Shown: in pieces, positions 38,301 to 47,279 of the stretch
Position numbering within the stretch: the first letter of the stretch is position 1
How the letters are laid out: every line of letters begins with the position of its first letter
Assembly: GCA_029059705.1 (NCBI GenBank)
Contig: JAIDVM010000031.1
Coordinates: forward strand, 1 to 64,000
Direction: 5' to 3'
DNA length: 64,000 bases
From: Clostridia bacterium
GTDB taxonomy: Bacteria; Bacillota; Clostridia; Christensenellales; Borkfalkiaceae
Position numbers and translations under genes: made by a program
Notes under the pieces: generated by a model
Seen by the model: only the letters and a program-made list of their open reading frames with translations
Told to the model about the DNA's origin: nothing
Database searches by the model: none

Positions 38301-39664
38301 TCAAACTCGACAGCGTAATCTCGATAGGTATCGAAGCGTTTATAGACGGCAAGACTGCGGAAGTCCGTCTTCCCGCAAGCCTTGCGGAAATCGGCGACGC
38401 GGCATTTGCACGTTCTACTAATTTAAGAAGCTTTACCGTAGACGGCGGCAACAATATTTTCTTTGCCGATGACGGCGTTTTATACCGCAATATCGATGGG
38501 CAAACGGGCGCATACGAGCTTTGCGCTTATCCTTCGGCAAAAGTAATAGGACTTGTCGACGGCATGCGCACCTACGAAGTGAAGGAAGGCACGGTTTCCG
38601 TTCAGAGCTACGCGTTTGCATTGCTCAACAACAACACGGTGAACAGGGTTAAGCTCCCTTACAGCGTAAAGGTAATAGGCGGCGGCGCGTTCTTCCAAAG
38701 CAACATTATCGAATATCATTTCGAAAGCATTAACGCTCCCGTGCTTTTAACCGAGGTTGATTACGGTTTAAGCTCAGGTTCAAGTTATTACCTTTACTAC
38801 AACAATTTCTACGATTATTTCCTCGAGCATTACGCTCCGTTGCAAGGTCCGCTGACGGGCGCGGCAACGTTGAAGATATACAAGCCTACCAACGGCATCG
38901 GTTACGATAACTTTATTTTCAAAAATTACTTCTCGTCGGCAGTCGAACTCGGCGAGCTGATGGAAGACTTAACCCGCACCGTAAAGAACATGATTGAAGG
39001 CTTTAAGTATACGGTGGAGGACATAAACGGTTGGTTAAACCTTCCCGTAAACGAAGATAATAAGAAAATGGTTACGGAATTCTCCGAGCAGGTTAAGGAA
39101 GCTCACCGCCTCTACAACACGATACGCGGCGAAGTTCAGCTCAATCACCTCGGTGCGGAAACCGCCGAAAAGCTTTTTGCAACCGAAGCGGCGCTTAAAC
39201 CCGTAAAGAGCAAATTCAACGTTCCTTTCCGCGTAACCTCGCTTTCGGTAAGTCAGGATTCAACCTATAAAAAGGAATACCGCGAAGGCGAAAGGTTTAA
39301 CCCCAAGGGGCTTATCGTTATAATCAATTACGACGATTATTCCACCGCGATTGCGGACATGTCGCAGCTTACGCTTTCTCCGACTTACGACAGAGAACTT
39401 AACACGCTCGACAACTACGTGGAGTATAACGGCTACGGCACGAGAGTAAGGGTTCCCATAACGGTAACCAACGGAAACAGCGGCAATAACGGCGGCGAAG
39501 GCGGAGTAAATCCCGCGGTTATATACGGACCGATAATCGGCGTTGTCGTCGTTGCGGCGGCAGTTGCGGCAACTTTGATAATTTTGAAAAAGAAAAAGGC
39601 GGCCGCACCCGCGGCAACCGTTGCCCAAAACGAAGAAGAAACTACCGGCAAATCCAAAGAATAA
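32330..39664 (+). CDS. Cell-surface S8 subtilisin-like serine protease with Ig-like domain, BspA-type LRR region and C-terminal TM (track ORF starts 32315)
   Basis: Catalytic motifs VAVLDTGLDYTHSAF, HGTHVAGIVAG, SGTSMATPNLAG; SD ggagg before ATG 32330; C-terminal YGPIIGVVVVAAAVAATLIILKKKK. Confidence 0.95.
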   Translation: MRNKFKRFACLGLTAVFMASFSAGNILAFADSGESPAQVERYQNTEIENVTGKVDLSDITLKNLNSSVLKNTDNYEVKDETRTLIVTLDKRTVLDYMPDGENVADYLSSYSGKKAARAVNETQNELLNAIHAKNIGYSLVYQYTAVTNAVAIKVNTKYISAIKSIPGVESVVVSETYYAPEEVTAEDGATNATLANVYKTGIYNSDKYVQEGLDGSGMTVAVLDTGLDYTHSAFSTERFTSKDLGMTKDDVAEKTVGANVLNAVTLSANKGQTVTADDLYVNEKIPFAYDYADKDADVYPSYSQHGTHVAGIVAGNDTQYKDKNGNTVSEPFYGVAPNAQLVICKVFTDDFDSDELGGAVAEDIVAALEDCVKLGVDVINMSLGTTAGFSTMYIEGDDEGQMFAKVYENIKKQGISMMCAASNDFSSGYGSAFGTNKADAPDSGTVGSPSTFVGAMSVASINGQLSPYMTFNGNRVYFQDASDANGVKQNFIDDMLGKKGEAGSKDSAKFKFVVISGPGKAGDYTAAVLNEIEKAHAQGEKIIALVSRGSTTFKDKVLKAIEKKVDAIIIHNNVAGTVGMTYGDIKNPIPAVTITMDAGNMMRYETTASGKLQERLTGEIILDRSYEAGPFMNDYSSWGATPDLKLKPEITAHGGEITSTVAGGYAEMSGTSMATPNLAGFTALLRSYLIKEHADLVSDENGVNSVLLNRLINQILMSTAKTVYDQNELPYSPRKQGAGLATLDNVMSTNAYCWTDEANGGAEDNRPKIELGYDKNCKGVEDAKSTFENLTFYVTNFGSTPLKFRTNSIFMTETLSSDGLAVAEKAYILDDNKAVWTLNDAPINEGEEFEVPAGASAKLTVTLSLSDAEKKYIQTSFKNGMYVEGFLRLISSTDGQCDLTVPFMGFYGNWKKAPLLDYDCYEISDFQKDSQYTDETRPQPRVWATQMYLKYYNNDYSIPMGGFAYLQDDSDGVQQIYTEREHAAISCYNVYNGEGNTDNYMTTTEIRGLYTGLLRNCEIVTYDLYNDETGELISGNNCVYRVEKAYASGGSAHPANVEMKLNPYDLGLKSNGKYRVDYKFYFEYEDYKNGVPVDPENTVSMSFYVDYEAPILQQSRIRYFDYKENNKNKQRIYLDLDVYDNHYPQAVVLCYAKRENDVTSLEMVTRYATPVYNAVKNGTTTVSIDITDVYEKYGDRFFVQIDDYALNHSVWQIDRIKSNVVQLPENFDINGASEITIGVNEAAKISLNYEGNANLSNFTWSSSSRRVLQVKNGEIFGVAPGTATLTVTGNNNVRKTITVNVVESNTVLNMPAMSFGTITGANNNLVKAQGAVDVNAGQKFQLELNTDPWYYVYSDAYKNLKIKWTSTDTTVATVDQNGNVVTQEKWGSASIMATVMDGEIETIYGASVRLNVQEPFKISNYTLTKYYGLGGDNGVLKVDDDKNIMYIGEDAFEDVDNVRVIILPKTVIQINEYAFRNCTSLEEVYFIDQNKIKPANSALSIIMRRAFYGCKNLKKVDLSNCKSITVCEEAFWGTSYDRNGKELDGCVNLSEIVEMTKIGTMGNRAFAGTAIKTADISGLHIAGKDVFADCKALNKVVTSKDSAIGEGMFSGCSALEEVTINAAKVGARAFKGCTKLAKATFNSALSYSLGDEAFAGCSALATVQNANCIAKAGDKAFDGTPYHNSASAIYSNGGRTLVLAPAIIDGTFSLSGVTEIAPYAFSSSRLASGVTTINLASVEKIGEGAFARLGITSINIPSTVKEIAPHAFEGTAITSLSIPSSVTTLSNYAFADCKSLESVTFAEGIKAIGDGVFAGCTALKNVTLPQSLKEMGSLNFSDCSSLAQISLPALEALGFGTFLGCTNLASVTFDAGASTTGTATFGRIVMQADGSVVFDGCKALTSVTLGNNVKEIGAYAFAGCTSLENLVTGATSVGMYAFAGCTALTNLTGLDKIVIIEDGAFTNCSKLLDLNLSAAQFIGNGAFAGVGFTSLKLDSVISIGIEAFIDGKTAEVRLPASLAEIGDAAFARSTNLRSFTVDGGNNIFFADDGVLYRNIDGQTGAYELCAYPSAKVIGLVDGMRTYEVKEGTVSVQSYAFALLNNNTVNRVKLPYSVKVIGGGAFFQSNIIEYHFESINAPVLLTEVDYGLSSGSSYYLYYNNFYDYFLEHYAPLQGPLTGAATLKIYKPTNGIGYDNFIFKNYFSSAVELGELMEDLTRTVKNMIEGFKYTVEDINGWLNLPVNEDNKKMVTEFSEQVKEAHRLYNTIRGEVQLNHLGAETAEKLFATEAALKPVKSKFNVPFRVTSLSVSQDSTYKKEYREGERFNPKGLIVIINYDDYSTAIADMSQLTLSPTYDRELNTLDNYVEYNGYGTRVRVPITVTNGNSGNNGGEGGVNPAVIYGPIIGVVVVAAAVAATLIILKKKKAAAPAATVAQNEEETTGKSKE
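36640..38760 (+). repeat. BspA-type leucine-rich repeats within the subtilase
   Basis: Repeated IG..AFAGC.AL..V.LP..L..I pattern. Confidence 0.85.
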
Positions 39665-39686
39665 TTCTTAACTTTAAGAGGATTAA

Positions 39687-41078
39687 ATGAGCAAGAGAAC
39701 AAGATTTAAGCTGTTAATACTTGCGGCGGCGCTGTGCGTTACCGCAGCGCTGTTTGCGGGTTGTTCGGGCGAGCTTAAAGTCAACGACTTTTTGGGCCAG
39801 AACAACGCACTTAATCAGCAGGTAACTTATTACGGCAACGGCGGTTATTTCAATAATACCAACAATATAGTAGAAAAAAATATCTATTATCACGTTGACG
39901 ATTATGTAATAACCGATTTCAGCAACATTAACGGAATATCGCTTGCAAGAGAAAACTACGTTTTCCTCGGCTGGTACCATACCGAACTCACCGACAAAAT
40001 CGACGGAGAAGGCAACGTTGTGTATGACACCGAGGGAAAACCCGTTCAGGTTCCCGTTTTCGAGACAATCGAAGTAATAATAAACGACAAGGCAACCGAG
40101 GTAAAGGTAGCTAAAATAGACGAAAACCGTCCGCTTGAAGCGGGCTTGAAAATGCCCGCAAACACCCATTATTACGTGGGCGCAAAGTGGGCGCAGGACG
40201 TTCAGCTTCAATACGTTTTGGCAAGCGACGACCCGATAACCGTTAAAGTGGACGGTGTGGACACCGTAAAGAACAAGGGCGACGTAATTGCTTATAAAAA
40301 CTTTTATAACAACTCCACAACGATAGAGGACAAAGCTCCCGTCGCAAGTTCCGATTCGACGTTCCTTCAATGCTTCCTCGACGCGGATTGCAAAATCCCC
40401 GCGGCGGGCATTACGATTAATAAACCCGATTTCGATGACGAAGACGCGCAGCAAAAGGCAACCGTTTACGTTAAGTATATCAAGGGAATTTACACCGTAG
40501 TAAGAACCGAAGCCGACGTAAGAAAAATGTTCAACAGTCTGCAAGACGAAACGAGCTTTTATATCTTTAACGATATCACGTGCAGCGGCAACGGCTTACA
40601 GTTTAATCCTAAATCGTCCGCGGGCAGAACCAATTGCAAAATCGAGGGCAACGGACACACGATTTCGAACCTGAGATTTGAATTTGTAAGCGCTTCGTCG
40701 ATAATCATGGGCGAAACCTATTCGATTTTCGGTAAATTCGGCGCTTCTGCCGAAATTAAAAACTTAACTTTAAATAACGTAAAGGCAAGCTTTAATTCAA
40801 ACAGAAATCTGGGCGGATTATATTTCTTGTGCTCGGGCGACGACGGCGCTACGTTTGAAAACTTTGAAATAAAGAACGCGGTTTTAGACGTAGACGTATC
40901 GGGCAGAGTTTCAAACATTCAGCTCATAAACGGCGTTTACCAAAGTAATAACTGGCTGGTCGGCGGCGTTGCTAACGACGCGGATTACAATAAGTTCGGC
41001 AATGGTAAGCTTACGATAAACGGCAAAAAGCTTATCGTAAAAGACGAGGTCGTTGTTGACGAACCCGCAAAGGAATAA
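39687..41078 (+). CDS. Lipoprotein with InlB-B-repeat-like segments
   Basis: Lipobox LFAGCSG; YVFLGWYHT segment; collinear with neighbours. Confidence 0.75.
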   Translation: MSKRTRFKLLILAAALCVTAALFAGCSGELKVNDFLGQNNALNQQVTYYGNGGYFNNTNNIVEKNIYYHVDDYVITDFSNINGISLARENYVFLGWYHTELTDKIDGEGNVVYDTEGKPVQVPVFETIEVIINDKATEVKVAKIDENRPLEAGLKMPANTHYYVGAKWAQDVQLQYVLASDDPITVKVDGVDTVKNKGDVIAYKNFYNNSTTIEDKAPVASSDSTFLQCFLDADCKIPAAGITINKPDFDDEDAQQKATVYVKYIKGIYTVVRTEADVRKMFNSLQDETSFYIFNDITCSGNGLQFNPKSSAGRTNCKIEGNGHTISNLRFEFVSASSIIMGETYSIFGKFGASAEIKNLTLNNVKASFNSNRNLGGLYFLCSGDDGATFENFEIKNAVLDVDVSGRVSNIQLINGVYQSNNWLVGGVANDADYNKFGNGKLTINGKKLIVKDEVVVDEPAKE

Positions 41079-41110
41079 TTACAAACCAACGAAATATCAG
41101 GAGGTAATAT

Positions 41111-43849
41111 ATGAATAAATTTTTTAAAGGAGCGATAGTGATAGGCGTGGGTTGCACCATGCTTGCAACAACGGCGCTGACTGCTTGCGGCGGTCAGGCT
41201 CTCGACACCGAAAAGCGTCCGTTAATGCTTTCGATTGGCTCGGTTGACGACAACTACAATCCGTTTTTCTACTCGGCATTGAACGACGGCGAATTGGTTT
41301 CGATGACGCAGATTTCCATGCTCACCATAGACAGCGACGGCGACATTGCTTGCGGCGACGACTGGCCCACCGTAGTGCAGGACTATAAATATACGATGTA
41401 CAACACGAAAGAGGTTGGCTCAGGCACTCCTACGGGCGTTGTGACAAGCGAAGGACAAACGGGCACCGGCAGCATGGACGGCAGAACGGAATACGAATTC
41501 CTTATTAAAGACGGAATTAAATTCAGCGACGGGCAGCCCCTCACCATAAAGGACGTACTTTTTAACTTATATGTTTACCTCGACTACGCATACACGGGTT
41601 CGTCCACAATGTATTCAACCGATATTCAGGGCTTAAAGGCGTACCGTTCGCAAACCCCCGGACTTGCCGACGACGGCAGCACCGATTTTGATAGCAGATT
41701 CCGTGAGCTTGCTCAGGATAGAATAACAAATCTTCTTAATTGGTCAAACGGTCGTGTTGATACGTATGATGCTGATGATTTGGCTGTTGTTGACGAGCTT
41801 TTTAAAGAGGAAATCAACAGCGACTGGAACGCGCTTTCGACAAGCTGGTCCGAAACGTTTAAGCACGCTTACAGATTTGAAGAAGTGTGGCAGGCTTACC
41901 TCTTTCAGGAGGGTATAATCGAGGTTCAGACAAAGCTTAATGATTACGGCGCAACCGTGGAGATTTTCGAAGATAAAAACGGCAACGGTAAACGCGACGA
42001 CGACGTTAATAATTCCGATAACAGCGAAAAATATTATACTACTCTCGACCCCAACCAAAAAGGTTCGCAGCAAGGCGCCGAAGGAACCGTTTCCGCAGCT
42101 CGGATTATAGAAGAGGTTGAGGCTGCTGCTACCCCCGAAAAAATTGCCGATTATATCGCCAATCATAATGAAGATGGCGTAACCATAACCGAACAAATGG
42201 CAAAAGAAGCTCTTTGGAAGGAAGCTTGCTTAAAAATAGTAAAAAGACAGTATTTGACTAAGGGTACAGACGGTTATACAAACGTTCTTTCGTACTGGGC
42301 TACGGGCTCTAAGGTTCTCGAAAGATTTATCGGCGACGAAAGTACAAAATATTTCAAAACGCATCAAGGTGTAAAAAGCATTAAAGGTATAACTACTTAT
42401 AAGACGGATACGTTTAACGGTCAAAAGCTCGGTGGCGAATACGACGTGCTTAAAATAGTAATCAACGGCATTGACCCCAAGGCAATATTCAACTTTGCAT
42501 TTGCAGTTACTCCGCTTCATTATTATTCCGGCTCGTGGACGAATTCAGAAACGGGTGTGACAACCAATTATGTAACGGAATTTAACGGCGTAGACAATTT
42601 CGGCGTAGCCGTAGGCGACAGCGACTTTTTCAGAGACGTTTTGGGCGCTCCCGAAAAGAACTCTCTTCCCGTAGGCGCGGGCGCTTATAAGGCGACCAAC
42701 TTCAACGGCGAAGACAATATAACGGGCGGCTTTAAGAGCGGCGACAATATTTTCCGTTATAAGCGCAACGAGTATTTCCATACAACAGGCAAAAATATCC
42801 AAAACGCTAAAATCAAGTTTGTAAACTACAAGGTTTATAACGACGATAAGATTATGGAAGCGCTTTCCAAGGGCGAAATAGATTACGGTATGCCCAATGC
42901 AAGCCTTTCAAACTTTAACCTTATTTCGCAGTCTCAAAATTCTCATCTTGCAAAGGAAAATTACCGTACGGGCGGTTACGGCTACGTTGGCATAAACCCC
43001 AAAAAAGTGCCCGAATATCCCATAAGACTTGCCATTATGAAGGCAATGAATGTTAATAAAGCGCTTGCAATGTACGGAACTCAGCTTGCCGAGGGCATTA
43101 ACAGACCTATGTCTTCAACCTCGTGGGCCTATCCCAGGGGAATAGGACCGCATGAAACTATCGGCGAATATCAAGCCGATGAGGCGCTGCTTAAAGCCGA
43201 GCTTGAAGAACTTGTAGCCAAAGCAGGCTATACGAAAGGCCCCGACGGAATCCTGATGAAGGATGAGCAGAAAGAGGGGATGGCAAATGCTGCAGATGAC
43301 ACCAAGCTTGACATTAAGTTTACTATTGCGGGCGAATCGGTAGCCGACCACCCCGCATACGCGATGTTCCTTGACGCAAAGGAAATTCTTGAAAGCGTTG
43401 GCTTTAAAATTACCGTTTCGGCGGACTCGCGCGCGCTTAAAATGCTTGCAAACGGCGAATTGGCGGTTTGGGCGGCAGCGTGGTCTTCTTCGGTAGACCC
43501 CGATATGTATCAGATTTATCACAAGGATTCAAAGGCAACCAGCGTTAAAAACTGGAACTATCCCAATATTCTGCAAGACCAGTCAACGTGGAGTTATGAG
43601 TTTGATATTATAGACGAACTCAGCGATAAAATAGACGAAGCAAGAACGGTTTTGGGTAAAGAACAACGTAAAACTATTTACGGCGAATGCCTTGACCTTG
43701 TAATGGAGCTTGCGGTTGAATTCCCCGTTTACCAAAGGGACGACCTTTGCGTTTATAACAAAAACGTTATTGCGGCAAATTCGCTTGTTAAAAACCCCAA
43801 CCATAACTTAGGCTTATTCGGAAAAATCTGGGAAATCAACTACGTATAA
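41111..43849 (+). CDS. oppA: Peptide ABC transporter substrate-binding protein (OppA/DppA family), enlarged
   Basis: Lipobox TALTACGG; YEFLIKDGIKFSDGQPLTIKDVLFNLYVYLD; followed by oppBCDF-like genes. Confidence 0.9.
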   Translation: MNKFFKGAIVIGVGCTMLATTALTACGGQALDTEKRPLMLSIGSVDDNYNPFFYSALNDGELVSMTQISMLTIDSDGDIACGDDWPTVVQDYKYTMYNTKEVGSGTPTGVVTSEGQTGTGSMDGRTEYEFLIKDGIKFSDGQPLTIKDVLFNLYVYLDYAYTGSSTMYSTDIQGLKAYRSQTPGLADDGSTDFDSRFRELAQDRITNLLNWSNGRVDTYDADDLAVVDELFKEEINSDWNALSTSWSETFKHAYRFEEVWQAYLFQEGIIEVQTKLNDYGATVEIFEDKNGNGKRDDDVNNSDNSEKYYTTLDPNQKGSQQGAEGTVSAARIIEEVEAAATPEKIADYIANHNEDGVTITEQMAKEALWKEACLKIVKRQYLTKGTDGYTNVLSYWATGSKVLERFIGDESTKYFKTHQGVKSIKGITTYKTDTFNGQKLGGEYDVLKIVINGIDPKAIFNFAFAVTPLHYYSGSWTNSETGVTTNYVTEFNGVDNFGVAVGDSDFFRDVLGAPEKNSLPVGAGAYKATNFNGEDNITGGFKSGDNIFRYKRNEYFHTTGKNIQNAKIKFVNYKVYNDDKIMEALSKGEIDYGMPNASLSNFNLISQSQNSHLAKENYRTGGYGYVGINPKKVPEYPIRLAIMKAMNVNKALAMYGTQLAEGINRPMSSTSWAYPRGIGPHETIGEYQADEALLKAELEELVAKAGYTKGPDGILMKDEQKEGMANAADDTKLDIKFTIAGESVADHPAYAMFLDAKEILESVGFKITVSADSRALKMLANGELAVWAAAWSSSVDPDMYQIYHKDSKATSVKNWNYPNILQDQSTWSYEFDIIDELSDKIDEARTVLGKEQRKTIYGECLDLVMELAVEFPVYQRDDLCVYNKNVIAANSLVKNPNHNLGLFGKIWEINYV

Positions 43850-43876
43850 AAACCGATACGTTCGGAGCAAACATTC

Positions 43877-44872
43877 ATGACAAAATATATTATTAAAAGA
43901 ATACTTTTGTCCGTCGTAATTTTGTTTTTCGTTTCGCTTATTCTCTATTTGCTGATAAGGTGCATGCCCGTAAGCTTTATAGAGAATAAGTTTAACGAAA
44001 TAAATTCGGCCGGAAACCTGACGGAGGAGGACTTTAAAAGACTTCTTGCGATTTACGGTTTGGAGGACAACAGCTTCGGCGGTATAATAAGGGGTTACTT
44101 CGGCTGGCTCGGTAACTTTTTAAAGGGCGACATGGGCGTTTCTTTCCAAAAGCAAAACCCCGTAAGCCAGGTAATCGGCGAAACTATGGGCATTTCCTTC
44201 GGAATTGCCTTCGTTGCGCTCATTATCGAACTTATCATTGCCATTCCCCTCGGCATAAAGTGCGCAACCAACCAATACGGCAAGTTCGACTATGCCACAA
44301 CGGTTTTGTGCATGACACTTATGGCGTTTCCGTCGTTCTTCCTCGGCAACTTATTCATTAAAATATTTGCCGTCGACCTCGGCTGGTTTGATATAGGCGG
44401 CTTAAATTCGGGTTCGCTGCAGGGCGTTTCGTTTTTCGTGCGTTTCGGCGATATGGTTTGGCACTTGATTTTGCCTATTACCGTAATGGTGCTGCTTGAT
44501 ATAGGGCCGATGATGCGCTATACGCGAACCAACACTTTGGAGGTTTTAAACGCCGACTACATAAGAACGGCGCGCGCAAAGGGACTTTCGGAGAGTAAAG
44601 TAGTTTATAAGCACGTATTCAGAAACACGCTCATTCCGTTAATTACGCTTTTATCGTCAACGCTTCCAATGCTTTTCGGCGGCGCAATGATAACCGAAAC
44701 GGTGTTTGCAATTCCCGGTATCGGACAAACGGCGTATAACGCGCTTAAAGTAGGCGACATTCCCCTTGCAATGGGCTATAACATGTTTATTGCAATTCTC
44801 ACGGTGGTGGGCGTCCTTTTGGCGGACATAATGTACGCCGTGGTAGACCCCAGAGTTAAATTAGGAAAATAA
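43877..44872 (+). CDS. oppB: Peptide ABC transporter permease
   Basis: MTKYIIKRILLSVVILFFVSLILYLLIRCMPV; DYIRTARAKGLSESKVVYKHVFRNTLIPL. Confidence 0.93.
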   Translation: MTKYIIKRILLSVVILFFVSLILYLLIRCMPVSFIENKFNEINSAGNLTEEDFKRLLAIYGLEDNSFGGIIRGYFGWLGNFLKGDMGVSFQKQNPVSQVIGETMGISFGIAFVALIIELIIAIPLGIKCATNQYGKFDYATTVLCMTLMAFPSFFLGNLFIKIFAVDLGWFDIGGLNSGSLQGVSFFVRFGDMVWHLILPITVMVLLDIGPMMRYTRTNTLEVLNADYIRTARAKGLSESKVVYKHVFRNTLIPLITLLSSTLPMLFGGAMITETVFAIPGIGQTAYNALKVGDIPLAMGYNMFIAILTVVGVLLADIMYAVVDPRVKLGK

Positions 44873-44877
44873 GTGCT

Positions 44878-45969
44878 ATGGAAGAAAACAAAAAGGAAAA
44901 CGGCGTAGAAACAGCTACGCCAACCGAAAAGGAAAACTTTAACGATAACCTCCACGGCGAAAACCTTACCGAACGGGCAAAGGTGCTTTCTCCCGGAATG
45001 ACTGTTTTAAAGCGGTTTTTCCGCTCTAAGCTGTCGATTATAGGTCTTGTGGCAATAATAATTTTGTTTTTGTTCTCGTTTGTCGGGCCTCTGTTTTCCC
45101 CTTGGAGCGGCAACGGCGGCACCATTAAGGATTACGACCCCGCCAGCAGACCTATTTTGGGTACGTATTCTACAATAGAATACATAGGACCTGACGGCAA
45201 CGTTTATACGGCTTACGACGTAACCATAGACGAGCTTTTGGATTACGTCAGCCTTGGCGATATTTCGGGCAGCCATTGGCTTGGCACCACTTACGAAGGC
45301 TACGATGTTTTCACGCGCTTAATGTACGGCGGAAGGGTTTCGCTTACGATTGGTTTCGTGGTAATAATACTCGAAACGTTAATCGGCGTTGTTCTTGGCG
45401 GGCTTGCGGGTTACTTCGGCAAATGGGTCGATAACCTGATAATGCGAATAGTTGATATTTTAAGCTGTATTCCGTCCCTTCCCATAATGCTTATACTAAG
45501 CGCCGTATTCGAGTCGGCGAATATCATGGATATTTCAAGGCTCTATTACATGATGGCAATTCTATGTCTGATGGGCTGGACGGGCACGGCAAGGCTTGTC
45601 CGAGGGCAGATTCTTTCGCTGCGCGAGCAGGAATTTATGCTTGCGGCAAAGTGTTCGGGTCTGTCCACAGGCAAAAAGATATTCAAGCACCTGCTTCCCA
45701 ACGTAATCCCCCAGCTAATCGTTTCTATGACGCTCGGCTTGGGCAGCATAATATTGATGGAAGCAACGCTCGGTTACTTGGGAATAGGCGCTCCTCCCGA
45801 AGCGGCAACGTGGGGCACAATGATAGAGCTTGCGTCTAACGCGCGTTACAGAAATTTCTATCCCAACCTCTGGCTGGGTGCGGGCATATGTATAACGCTT
45901 GCAATTCTCGCGTTCAACTTCGTCGGCGACGGACTTCGCGACGCGTTCGACCCTAAAATGAAGAGGTAA
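44878..45969 (+). CDS. oppC: Peptide ABC transporter permease
   Basis: HWLGTTYEGYDVFTRLMYGGRVSL; AAKCSGLSTGKKIFKHLLPNVIPQLIV. Confidence 0.93.
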   Translation: MEENKKENGVETATPTEKENFNDNLHGENLTERAKVLSPGMTVLKRFFRSKLSIIGLVAIIILFLFSFVGPLFSPWSGNGGTIKDYDPASRPILGTYSTIEYIGPDGNVYTAYDVTIDELLDYVSLGDISGSHWLGTTYEGYDVFTRLMYGGRVSLTIGFVVIILETLIGVVLGGLAGYFGKWVDNLIMRIVDILSCIPSLPIMLILSAVFESANIMDISRLYYMMAILCLMGWTGTARLVRGQILSLREQEFMLAAKCSGLSTGKKIFKHLLPNVIPQLIVSMTLGLGSIILMEATLGYLGIGAPPEAATWGTMIELASNARYRNFYPNLWLGAGICITLAILAFNFVGDGLRDAFDPKMKR

Positions 45970-45971
45970 CA

Positions 45972-47279
45972 ATGGCGGACAACAAGACACAGGATAAGAA
46001 AAAACATTATATATCGCGTTCCGAATCGCGGCAAATCGCCAAGGAAAACTCCAAAGCGATAAGCTTTTACGAAAAGCAGAAGAAACGCAAGGTAAAGCCC
46101 GAAGAATACACTACCGAAATGAAGGACGATAAAAATATCGTCGAATTCGAGGACTTGCACACTTATTTCTTTTCCGATGCGGGCACCGTTAAAGCCGTAA
46201 ACGGCGTAACCTTTTCCATTCCCGCCGGCTCTACGGTGGGCGTAGTCGGCGAAAGCGGTTGCGGCAAAAGCGTAACCTCGCTTTCGTTAATGCAGCTTGT
46301 GCAGGCTCCCAGCGGGCAGATTGTAAAGGGCTCGATACGCTTTAAGGCAGACCTTTTTAAACGCGACGCAAAGGGCAAAAAAATTCCCGTTTACGAAACC
46401 GAAATTGACGAAAACGGCGAAGAAAAGGTTAAGCTCAACGAAAAGGGCAAACCCATAATCAAGAAAAACGAGCTTGGCGGCAACCTTTACGAAATGGAAA
46501 GCCGCGTGGTTGACATTGCAAAAATGCCGACCGAGGCAATGCGTTCGATTCGCGGCAGAGAAATCGCAATGATTTTTCAGGAGCCGATGACCTCTTTAAA
46601 TCCCGTATTTACGATAGGCAACCAGCTTGACGAAGTAGGCAAGCTCCACATAGAGGGCATTTCAAAACAGCGCGTAAAAGAGCGCAGTATCGAAATGTTA
46701 AAGCTTGTAGGCATTGCCGACCCCGAAGGCGTCTACAAAAAATACCCGCACGAGCTTTCGGGCGGTATGCGCCAAAGGGTTATGATTGCAATTGCGCTTT
46801 TGTGCAACCCCAAGCTAATCGTTGCCGACGAGCCCACAACCGCGCTCGACGTTACAATTCAGGCGCAGATTTTAGACTTGTTGCGCGATATCAAGGGCAA
46901 AATAAACGGTTCAATCATGCTCATTACGCACGATTTGGGAGTCGTTGCCGAAATGGCGGACTTTGTTGTGGTAATGTACGCGGGCAAAGTAATCGAAATG
47001 GGCACCGCGGAAGATATTTTCGACCACCCCATGCACCCTTACACGATAGGCTTGCAAAAGAGTAAGCCCACGGTTGATTCGCAGGTGGACGAGCTTTATT
47101 GTATTCCCGGCTTCGTTCCCAACCCCATAAACATGCCCGACTATTGCTATTTCCGCGACAGATGCGAAAAGTGCCTCGAAAAATGCGCGGGCGAATACCC
47201 CAAACTCATAAAGGTAAGCGATACGCACAGCGTTTCGTGCTATCTTTACGACGGCGCGGAGGTGAAGAAAAATGGCTAA
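45972..47279 (+). CDS. oppD: Peptide ABC transporter ATPase
   Basis: GESGCGKSVTSLSLM; LSGGMRQRVMIAIAL; DEPTTALDVTIQAQIL. Confidence 0.93.
   Translation: MADNKTQDKKKHYISRSESRQIAKENSKAISFYEKQKKRKVKPEEYTTEMKDDKNIVEFEDLHTYFFSDAGTVKAVNGVTFSIPAGSTVGVVGESGCGKSVTSLSLMQLVQAPSGQIVKGSIRFKADLFKRDAKGKKIPVYETEIDENGEEKVKLNEKGKPIIKKNELGGNLYEMESRVVDIAKMPTEAMRSIRGREIAMIFQEPMTSLNPVFTIGNQLDEVGKLHIEGISKQRVKERSIEMLKLVGIADPEGVYKKYPHELSGGMRQRVMIAIALLCNPKLIVADEPTTALDVTIQAQILDLLRDIKGKINGSIMLITHDLGVVAEMADFVVVMYAGKVIEMGTAEDIFDHPMHPYTIGLQKSKPTVDSQVDELYCIPGFVPNPINMPDYCYFRDRCEKCLEKCAGEYPKLIKVSDTHSVSCYLYDGAEVKKNG

Noticed and set aside
27143-40544. Antisense ORFs opposite the 1695-aa protein, subtilase and lipoprotein genes
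   Set aside because: Same shadow-ORF pattern; the sense strand encodes clear domains.
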